Assembly (NCBI GenBank): GCA_905372035.1
Contig: CAJPNN010000064.1
Coordinates: 1-6,862, forward strand
Origin: Bacillota bacterium
Lineage (GTDB): Bacteria > Bacillota > Clostridia > Peptostreptococcales > Anaerovoracaceae
Length of the DNA stretch: 6,862 bases
Direction: 5' to 3'
The notes under the pieces were generated by a model that did no database searches, was not told where the DNA came from, and saw nothing but the letters and a program-made list of their open reading frames with translations. The translations under genes and the position numbers were made by a program. Below, piece by piece: positions 1 through 4,673 of this stretch; within the stretch, counting starts at the first letter, position 1, and each line of letters begins with the position of its first letter.

Positions 1-72
1 TTTTTTCTTGTGATTTATGTGCAAATTTATTGAGATATGAAAAACCATTATAAAAATATAGAACTTTTAGAA

Positions 73-107
73 GGAGGATAAATCAAGAAGATTATGGAGG
101 GATAAAT
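73..107 (+). repeat. Near-duplicated ribosome-binding-site motif
   Basis: The segment GGAGGATAAAT at 73-83 recurs as GGAGGGATAAAT at 96-107, differing by one inserted G. Both copies look like strong + strand Shine-Dalgarno cores. Only the second (GGAGG, 96-100) is well placed, 8 nt before an ATG at 109. The first is 16 nt from an ATG at 94 that opens only a three-codon reading frame (Met-Glu-Gly-stop). The repeat is seen directly; its meaning is unknown. Confidence 0.5.
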
Positions 108-108
108 A

Positions 109-171
109 ATGGAAACACTAAATTCTGTTATTCATATAACATACATTTATCCTTTTTTATGTTTGGCATAG
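109..171 (+). CDS. Candidate 20-residue ORF, convergent with maf
   Basis: An ATG at 109 with a GGAGG 8 nt upstream opens a 20-codon frame that ends at TAG (169-171). The encoded peptide starts METLNSVIHI and is mostly hydrophobic and aromatic, with one Cys near its end. It overlaps the 3' end of maf on the opposite strand by 44 bp. I see no convincing sigma-A promoter upstream; a TTGAGA at 30-35 has no well-spaced -10 element. It could be a small membrane peptide, the remnant of a gene truncated by rearrangement, or chance. The ribosome binding site is the only support, so confidence is low. Confidence 0.18.
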   Translation: METLNSVIHITYIYPFLCLA

Positions 172-763
172 AAAACTTATTTCTAAGATTGATAAGCAAT
201 TCTTCTACGGGCAGACCGACTATATTATTATAGTCGCCGTCATATTTTACGACATGTTTTCCCCAAGAACCTTGGATTGCATATGAACCTGCCTTATCCC
301 AAACCTCGCCGCTGTTGATATAGTCTATGATATTTTGATCGGTATAGTTGTCAAAAGTAACTTTTGTAGTACTTACAAATATTTGTCGATTATAAGTTCC
401 GGGTTCTAAAACAGCCACGCCGGTTGCGACTTCGTGAAATGTGTTTTTCAACATCACAAGTGTTTCAAAAGCTTCATCAAAGTTTGTAGGCTTTCCGAGT
501 ATTTTATTATCATAAGATACAACCGTATCGGCACCGACGATCACAGAATTCGGAATGCTTTTTGAGAGAAGCTCAGCCTCTTTGGACAAGGCTTTTTTCA
601 GTGCCAAAAACATTACCGTTTCTTTAAAATCAAGACCTATAGGCACTGATTCGTCCACTGATGAAGGAGAAACTATAGGATTCAATCCGGCCTCTTTTAA
701 AAGAGATACTCTTCTTGGAGAAGAAGAAGCTAATATAAGCTGTCGAGTTTTTAAATCTGTCAT
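128..763 (-). CDS. maf: Maf-family nucleoside triphosphate pyrophosphatase (septum formation protein Maf)
   Basis: Maf proteins are cytoplasmic pyrophosphatases that hydrolyse non-canonical and some canonical (d)NTPs to monophosphates plus PPi; overexpression blocks septation in Bacillus. From the chosen start the protein has 211 residues, slightly above the usual 190-200. It shows the N-terminal signature LILASSSPRR (SSSPRR at about 13-18), the ADTVV segment with the conserved catalytic-type Asp at 79, GKP at 90-92, HEVATGV at 110-116, and the DKAGSYAIQG block (156-165) followed by YNNIVGLPVEELL. The KAGSYAIQG pattern fits the YhdE-like (dTTP/UTP) branch; this assignment is by inference. Two starts are possible. 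ATG at 784 overlaps the PBP stop as ATGA but lacks an SD. ATG at 763 has AGGAG (775-779) 11 nt upstream and gives the homologue-like N-terminus MTDLKTRQLILAS, so I chose it. It is probably co-transcribed with the PBP gene. The C-terminal tail after about residue 195 is lysine-rich and not part of the conserved fold. Confidence 0.93.
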   Translation of the reverse strand: MTDLKTRQLILASSSPRRVSLLKEAGLNPIVSPSSVDESVPIGLDFKETVMFLALKKALSKEAELLSKSIPNSVIVGADTVVSYDNKILGKPTNFDEAFETLVMLKNTFHEVATGVAVLEPGTYNRQIFVSTTKVTFDNYTDQNIIDYINSGEVWDKAGSYAIQGSWGKHVVKYDGDYNNIVGLPVEELLINLRNKFSMPNIKKDKCMLYE

Positions 764-774
764 AACACATTCTA

Positions 775-784
775 CTCCTGTCAT
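775..784 (-). promoter_or_regulatory. ATGA stop/start junction and internal RBS of maf
   Basis: Read on the minus strand, the PBP stop TGA (783-781) overlaps an in-frame maf ATG (784-782). AGGAG (779-775) follows immediately and serves the second maf ATG at 763. A ribosome finishing the PBP therefore stops on top of the maf ribosome binding site, an arrangement typical of translational coupling. Which ATG is used cannot be settled by sequence alone, but the SD favours the downstream one. Confidence 0.6.
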
Positions 785-3700
785 GGACTTGGGGGTGCAG
801 GCGGCGGAGTCACAGGCGGTGTCGGCACACTAGGTTGAGTATTACTGTCGTTGCTATTACTATCCGTGGAATCCGACGGAACGGACGGTTCCAAATTATT
901 TGCGGGGTTTATAGGATATTTATTCGGATCCAGGTTGTGCAAGTGGCAATAATATTTAGGTATCAAAGTCACCGGAAGCGATTTCATCACCTTATGAGTA
1001 CACCACGGTGTCGCAAGGCAACCCGAATCTTGACATATTTGCACTTCCCGCGTTTCAGGAGCTAAATGCAGTTTCGTCTGAGTTCCCTTTATAAAGTATT
1101 CAGTTTTACCGTTACCGGGATTTGAACTTACTACATTATCGGGTTTTGTCATAGATTTATTCGGAAGTCCGGAGCAAACCTGTTTCATAATTACGCTCCA
1201 AAGTTTTGCGGCAGCTCCGCTTCCCGTACTCAGTTGAATATTTACATCGTTTCCTATCCAAAGTGCGGCAGTGTATGTAGGGGTAAAACCTACAAACCAT
1301 GCATCAAAGTTATCCGTAGTTGTACCCGTTTTTCCGTACACGGTCTGGACTCCTATTTGAGCGGCTTTTCCGAGACCTTCGGATACGGTTGTTTTAAGTA
1401 TATCACTCATTATGAAAGCGACACCGGCATCCATAGCTTTGTGGCTTTTGCTCTTATTTTTCAAGATAACCTCGCCTTTTCTGTTTAAGACTTTCGTATA
1501 TGATATAGGTTTTCTGTAGGTACCCTGATCCGCAAATGCGCCGTATGCGGCTGCCATTTCCATAGGGGAGATACCTTGGCTCATACCTCCGAGCGCAAGT
1601 GCCGCAGGGGTCATGTCATTTACCGTTCCATTCTCGACTATTGTGCTTATGCCCAATCCTTTAGCAAATTTGACGGAATAAGCTTCTCCTATTTCCATCA
1701 AAACCTTTACGGCAACAGTATTTACCGACTGTTCCACCGCCGTTCTGAGACTCATTTCTCCCTTATATCCGTGATACCAGTTTTTCGGCCAGTTTTTCCC
1801 GTTCTTTTTTATAGGGGAATCATTTATTACAGATACGGCAGTCCAGTATGAACCGAGTTTATTAGGATTTTCATCCGAATCTCCGGAATGGCCTCCATCA
1901 CCGTTTCCGTCAAGTTTATCGACAGCAGTTTGTAATGCAGGGGCATATACACATATAGGCTTTATTGATGAACCCGGTTGACGAGGGTTTACAGCCCTGT
2001 TGTATAGAGATTTTCCCTGAGTGTTTCTTCCGCCGACCATGGCTCTGACCTCGCCGTTAGAATGATCTATGATTACCATAGCGCCTTGCGGTTGTCTTAC
2101 TTTTTGACGCAAAGTATACGTTTCGGGACCGATATATATTGTGTTTCCGTTAGAGTTGAAGAACGAAGGGTTTTCTTTGAGAAAACTCTTTTTTATTATC
2201 AGATTTCCATCTTTATCAACGCTCTTATATTTTCTCGGGATATTTACTACTCCTCCCTGTGTACTGTAAAACACACCGCCCTCAGTAGAGTGCATGCTTT
2301 TAAATTCTATGCTGTAGTCAATTTTGCCACCATAAGAGGTCTTGTAAAAATTAAGTCGTTTACCTTTACACAAAAGAAGATTTCCGTTACTAAGATATCG
2401 GTATTCATCAGGATTGAATACAAAGTTTCCCTGCTTGTCGAAATACAGGCTTTCAGAATACAGTAAAACTTTACCTTTATCTGAGATGACATTGCCGTTT
2501 CGATCTTTTCTTACAGCAGCCACATTAGGGAAGTTGGAACTTTTAGAAAATTGAGTTTCGACAATATTCTGAGCTTTGCTGTCCATGGTGCTGTAAATTT
2601 TAAGGCCGTTATTGTATATCATATTTTTGGCTTCATTTCTGGATATTTTATAATTTTTCATAAGGTCGGATATTACATTATCAAGAACATAATCGGCGAA
2701 ATATGACGATTTTGTCTGTATCTTTTCAAGATTAGGCTTTATTGAATCTTTGAGATTCGCATTTTTTGCCGCTTCGTATTCCGCTTTACTTATTTTTTTC
2801 TGTTCGTACATATTTTTTAAAACCAAATTTTTTCTGTGTTCTACAGAATCGTTGTAGACCAGAGTAAAATCGTTGGTTCTTACCAATATGTTAGGATTGT
2901 TCGGTTGTATGTCTTCATTACTGTATTGTTTTATTAAAGCGAATCTGTCAGGGCCTTGAGGAAGGCTTGCAATTGCGGCACATTCCTGAAGATTCAGTTC
3001 GGAAACGTCTTTTGAAAAATATTCCTGCGATGCCGCTTGTACACCGTTTGCGTGGAAACCCAAGTATATAGTATTGGCATAAGCTTCCAATATCTGCTTT
3101 TTGGTCAGTTCTCTTTCTATAACAACAGCATAATAGGCCTCTTTGACTTTTCTTACCATAGAATAATTGCTTTTGGAATCTGCAAGGTAAATATTTCTTG
3201 CAAGCTGCTGTGTTATTGTACTGGTGCCTTTTATTCTTCCATCGTTTTTTATACCGTCGACTATAGCTCCGCCGATCCTTATAATATTGAATCCGTGATG
3301 TTCCCAAAAAGTTTTATCTTCTATTGCGACAAAAGCATCGACTAAGTTTTTGGGCATTTGATCATAAGTAATATTTGTTCTGAGACCGTTTTGAGTCATG
3401 ATGCTGTCGACCATTTCTCCGTCTTTATCGTACATAACGGAGTTTTCGCCTAAACTTTCATATATGCTTTTTGCGTTTATTTCCGGTGCGGTTGTTATAA
3501 CTACACCCAAGAGAATGCAGCCTGCCAGTACACAGACCGAGAAACCTGCAAGCAAAGTTTTGAGTATTATTCTTTTTTTTGTATTGTGTTTTTTGCCGGT
3601 TTTTATGTTATGTTTTTTATTATTTGTTTTACTTTTCATAGAAGTAATTTGTTTGTTAGGTTTGCGCCTGTGAGAAGATTTTTTCTCGGGCTGTTCGTTC

Positions 3701-3954
3701 CATTGTCCGGGTTCGTCAAGCTCCTTCCAAAGATCTTCTTCCGATTCCTTTCTTTTAGAATATTCCGGCCCATAGTCATTACCGTGATTTACACTTTTGC
3801 CGAATTCATCGCTTATTTTATCGAAGCGATTGTTTACATCGTTTTTAATATTTTTGTTATACTCAGTAAGATTTTCGTCTTCATTGTTATTGAACTGTTC
3901 GAGAAAAGCATCAATTTCCCGCTGTTTTTCAAAGTCGTTATTGTCATTTTTCAT
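781..3954 (-). CDS. ponA: Class A penicillin-binding protein 1A (bifunctional transglycosylase/transpeptidase)
   Basis: This 1057-residue membrane-anchored enzyme polymerises lipid II into glycan strands and cross-links the stem peptides outside the membrane. Residues 1-127 are a charged, Asn/Lys/Glu-rich cytoplasmic region; one membrane segment spans about 130-153. The GT51 domain has EDKTFWEHHG (catalytic Glu 212), GTSTITQQLARN (243-254) and the RK..E...A..IE...TK..ILEAYAN block (268-294). A linker of about 140 residues (480-620) precedes the transpeptidase domain, which has SSIK (nucleophile Ser 662, Lys 665), SVN (743-745) and KTGT (875-878). All catalytic motifs are intact. The C-terminus holds four Cys (974, 979, 985, 1003) and a Pro/Ser/Asp/Asn tail from about 1022. 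It is longer than B. subtilis PonA (914 residues). The frame stays open to an ATG at 4119, but AGGAGGT at 3964-3970 lies 9 nt before the ATG at 3954 and decides this start; the extra 55 codons would cover the leader and promoter. The symbol follows B. subtilis usage. Confidence 0.96.
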   Translation of the reverse strand: MKNDNNDFEKQREIDAFLEQFNNNEDENLTEYNKNIKNDVNNRFDKISDEFGKSVNHGNDYGPEYSKRKESEEDLWKELDEPGQWNEQPEKKSSHRRKPNKQITSMKSKTNNKKHNIKTGKKHNTKKRIILKTLLAGFSVCVLAGCILLGVVITTAPEINAKSIYESLGENSVMYDKDGEMVDSIMTQNGLRTNITYDQMPKNLVDAFVAIEDKTFWEHHGFNIIRIGGAIVDGIKNDGRIKGTSTITQQLARNIYLADSKSNYSMVRKVKEAYYAVVIERELTKKQILEAYANTIYLGFHANGVQAASQEYFSKDVSELNLQECAAIASLPQGPDRFALIKQYSNEDIQPNNPNILVRTNDFTLVYNDSVEHRKNLVLKNMYEQKKISKAEYEAAKNANLKDSIKPNLEKIQTKSSYFADYVLDNVISDLMKNYKISRNEAKNMIYNNGLKIYSTMDSKAQNIVETQFSKSSNFPNVAAVRKDRNGNVISDKGKVLLYSESLYFDKQGNFVFNPDEYRYLSNGNLLLCKGKRLNFYKTSYGGKIDYSIEFKSMHSTEGGVFYSTQGGVVNIPRKYKSVDKDGNLIIKKSFLKENPSFFNSNGNTIYIGPETYTLRQKVRQPQGAMVIIDHSNGEVRAMVGGRNTQGKSLYNRAVNPRQPGSSIKPICVYAPALQTAVDKLDGNGDGGHSGDSDENPNKLGSYWTAVSVINDSPIKKNGKNWPKNWYHGYKGEMSLRTAVEQSVNTVAVKVLMEIGEAYSVKFAKGLGISTIVENGTVNDMTPAALALGGMSQGISPMEMAAAYGAFADQGTYRKPISYTKVLNRKGEVILKNKSKSHKAMDAGVAFIMSDILKTTVSEGLGKAAQIGVQTVYGKTGTTTDNFDAWFVGFTPTYTAALWIGNDVNIQLSTGSGAAAKLWSVIMKQVCSGLPNKSMTKPDNVVSSNPGNGKTEYFIKGTQTKLHLAPETREVQICQDSGCLATPWCTHKVMKSLPVTLIPKYYCHLHNLDPNKYPINPANNLEPSVPSDSTDSNSNDSNTQPSVPTPPVTPPPAPPSP

Positions 3955-3961
3955 AAAATGC

Positions 3962-4000
3962 TTACCTCCTGTTGGAGCTGACAGTTGTATAATCAGCCAT
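3962..4000 (-). CDS. Candidate 12-codon upstream ORF in the PBP leader
   Basis: In the presumed PBP leader, ATG at 4000-3998 opens a frame encoding MADYTTVSSNRR and stops at TAA (3964-3962). The last two sense codons are AGG AGG, and together with the first base of the stop codon they form the AGGAGGT Shine-Dalgarno of the PBP gene. It is in a different frame from the PBP. It has no clear SD of its own, and its start lies immediately after the 4001-4033 hairpin. Translation would place ribosomes over the PBP ribosome binding site. A chance ORF this short is quite possible. Confidence 0.25.
   Translation of the reverse strand: MADYTTVSSNRR
3964..3970 (-). promoter_or_regulatory. Ribosome binding site deciding the PBP start
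   Basis: On the minus strand the bases read AGGAGGT, a near-perfect Shine-Dalgarno, 9 nt before the ATG at 3954. No comparable site precedes the upstream in-frame ATGs at 4038 or 4119, so the shorter protein is preferred. Confidence 0.85.
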
Positions 4001-4033
4001 GTGCGATTTTGCCACAAGGCAAAATGTTCGCAC
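4001..4033 (-). promoter_or_regulatory. Stable hairpin in the PBP mRNA leader
   Basis: The arms GTGCG (4001-4005) and CGCAC (4029-4033) pair, and inside them ATTTTGCC (4006-4013) pairs with GGCAAAAT (4018-4025). This leaves a 4-nt loop and one 3-nt bulge (4026-4028), giving 13 base pairs in all. It lies between the presumed transcription start (about 4081) and the PBP ribosome binding site. No T-tract follows on either strand, so it is not a normal intrinsic terminator. It matches no riboswitch class that I recognise; an RNA control element or mRNA-stabilising structure is possible. Confidence 0.55.
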
Positions 4034-4047
4034 GGCATATAGATCTC

Positions 4048-4094
4048 GTATAATAACTGCAACACGTTGCACGTTGCTATAGCAGTTATTATAC
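4048..4094. repeat. Perfect 13-bp inverted repeat over the PBP -10 box
   Basis: GTATAATAACTGC at 4048-4060 is repeated exactly in inverse orientation as GCAGTTATTATAC at 4082-4094, with a 21-bp centre. The right arm contains the -10 element of the leftward promoter, so most of this repeat arm would not be transcribed. This favours a DNA-level operator for a dimeric regulator over an RNA hairpin. On the + strand a T8 run (4101-4108) starts 7 nt after the right arm, so weak termination of rightward (antisense) transcripts is an alternative. Confidence 0.6.
4059..4070. repeat. 12-bp palindrome GCAACACGTTGC with tandem CACGTTG
   Basis: GCAAC (4059-4063) and GTTGC (4066-4070) are inverted around a 2-bp centre. 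The heptamer CACGTTG occurs twice in tandem (4063-4069 and 4070-4076). The palindrome sits roughly 11-22 nt downstream of the predicted PBP transcription start, a position from which a bound repressor could block elongation. The shape resembles LacI-family operators only loosely. The repeat is visible; the operator role is inferred. Confidence 0.35.
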
Positions 4095-4116
4095 CACATA
4101 TTTTTTTTAGTGTTAA
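4088..4116 (-). promoter_or_regulatory. Sigma-A-type promoter for the PBP-maf operon
   Basis: On the minus strand a TTAACA -35 element (4116-4111) is followed by a 17-bp spacer with an A8 tract and a perfect TATAAT -10 element (4093-4088). The predicted start is near 4081, giving a leader of about 127 nt before the PBP ATG. Five of six -35 bases and all -10 bases match the consensus. The -10 lies inside the 13-bp inverted repeat. Confidence 0.72.
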
Positions 4117-4140
4117 CAAAAAACATGAAATGCAATCGTA

Positions 4141-4169
4141 TTGTAATAATTATACCGCTGTTATATAAT
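4141..4169 (+). promoter_or_regulatory. Candidate promoter for the HutP-family gene
   Basis: TTGTAA (4141-4146), a 17-bp spacer and TATAAT (4164-4169) fit a sigma-A promoter with a weak -35. The predicted start is near 4176, which would place the Shine-Dalgarno almost at the 5' end of the mRNA (about 16-nt leader). It is back to back with the PBP promoter. I found no clear sporulation-sigma motif. Confidence 0.45.
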
Positions 4170-4177
4170 TACTTCGT

Positions 4178-4183
4178 AGGAGG
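4178..4183 (+). promoter_or_regulatory. Ribosome binding site of the HutP-family gene
   Basis: AGGAGG lies 8 nt before the ATG at 4192, an ideal spacing that fixes this start. Confidence 0.85.
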
Positions 4184-4191
4184 ACATTTAT

Positions 4192-4605
4192 ATGTATGAT
4201 AGTGTTGATGTAGCGAGAGCGGCAATAAAGGTTGCGATAACACCTTCAAGGCAAGCGGAAGAAACTGTTATTTTAAAGCTTGGAGATAAAGGGATAAGGT
4301 CAGCTGCCGTTGATATCGGAGGAGACGTTGTGAACTCGATTCACAATATAATTGAAAAAGCGATAATGGCGTCGAGAAAAAACGGTGTCACGGAAGAGTG
4401 TCATGTAGAAGACGGAGCTATTGCAGGGGCAACAAGAGAGGCGCTTATGCAAATAGCGGAAAAAGCAACAGGCTTGAACGGTGGGGGAAAAATTGCGATT
4501 TGCAGGCACAAAGAGCATCTTAGTGTATGTGTGTTTATGAGTATAGGACTGTTGTATTTAAATGAAGTCGTGATCGGATTGGGGCATAGGAGTTTGCCTG
4601 AATAA
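4192..4605 (+). CDS. HutP-family protein (RNA-binding antiterminator homologue)
   Basis: B. subtilis HutP is a hexameric RNA-binding protein that, with L-histidine and Mg2+, disrupts a terminator in the hut mRNA. This 137-residue protein (HutP has 148) aligns with it from memory across the core. The matched regions are VDIGGDVVNSIHNIIEKA.MASRKNGV with the HutP helix ending SKKSGVI, EDGAIAGATREAL (73-85) with ESHALYHATMEAL, and the C-terminal SIGLLYLNEVVIGLGH region with TIGAPIKGLEHETFGVGIN. The three HutP metal ligands His73, His77 and His138 correspond here to Gly75, Gly79 and Glu125, so histidine/Mg2+ sensing of the known kind is unlikely. It has no membrane segment or signal peptide. No hut genes are near; it is divergent from the PBP operon and converges on comEC. 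Family membership is fairly certain, but ligand and RNA target are unknown, so I give no gene symbol. Confidence 0.85.
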   Translation: MYDSVDVARAAIKVAITPSRQAEETVILKLGDKGIRSAAVDIGGDVVNSIHNIIEKAIMASRKNGVTEECHVEDGAIAGATREALMQIAEKATGLNGGGKIAICRHKEHLSVCVFMSIGLLYLNEVVIGLGHRSLPE

Positions 4606-4636
4606 AAACAGCGAGGCGGCTTGGGCTGTCTCGCTG
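4601..4636 (-). terminator. Intrinsic terminator of the leftward comEC transcript
   Basis: CAGCGAG (4609-4615) pairs with CTCGCTG (4630-4636). The stem continues inward through GCGGC/GCTGT, including two G-U pairs, to a TTGG loop, for 12 base pairs. On the minus strand the hairpin is followed by TTTTTATT (4608-4601), a good U-tract. It begins 37 nt after the comEC stop. On the + strand the bases after the stem are ATAAATCTGT, so it would terminate hutP transcripts less well. The U-tract overlaps the HutP-family stop codon (4603-4605). Confidence 0.8.
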
Positions 4637-4673
4637 ATAAATCTGTAAAATTCATATTTTTAGGGGACCGGAA

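Noticed and set aside
2062..2466. 134-codon + strand ORF inside the PBP gene
   Set aside because: It is antisense to the conserved PBP linker and has no supporting signals; the opposite strand carries a clearly real gene.
3511..3525. LAGC lipobox-like motif in the PBP membrane segment
   Set aside because: It lies about 146 residues into the protein, within a membrane helix after a long charged cytoplasmic region, and is followed by more hydrophobic residues. This fits a signal anchor, not a lipoprotein signal peptide.
3398..4042. Hydrophobic + strand ORFs opposite the PBP N-terminus
   Set aside because: They are antisense shadows of the Lys/Asn/Glu-rich PBP N-terminal region, whose complement reads as Phe/Leu/Ile/Val-rich; no SD or family match was seen.
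3955..4081. Known riboswitch or T-box in the PBP leader
   Set aside because: No conserved core of any riboswitch class or T-box sequence was recognised, and there is no terminator/antiterminator pair.
4048..4108. Intrinsic terminator on the + strand (inverted repeat plus T8 run)
   Set aside because: The loop is 21 nt, the T-run starts 7 nt after the stem and coincides with the spacer of the leftward promoter, and no rightward gene lies upstream to terminate.
4149..4154. Second leftward -10 box (TATAAT) upstream of the PBP promoter
   Set aside because: No -35-like hexamer lies at a suitable distance, and it falls inside the candidate hutP promoter.
4192..4605. SpoVS or another small sporulation regulator
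   Set aside because: The size and the position after a strong SD first suggested SpoVS, but the sequence does not resemble SpoVS and aligns well with HutP blocks instead.
4401..4655. Minus-strand 84-codon ORF across the hutP end and terminator
   Set aside because: It overlaps the well-supported HutP-family gene in antisense, spans the terminator hairpin, has no good SD and shows no recognisable family.
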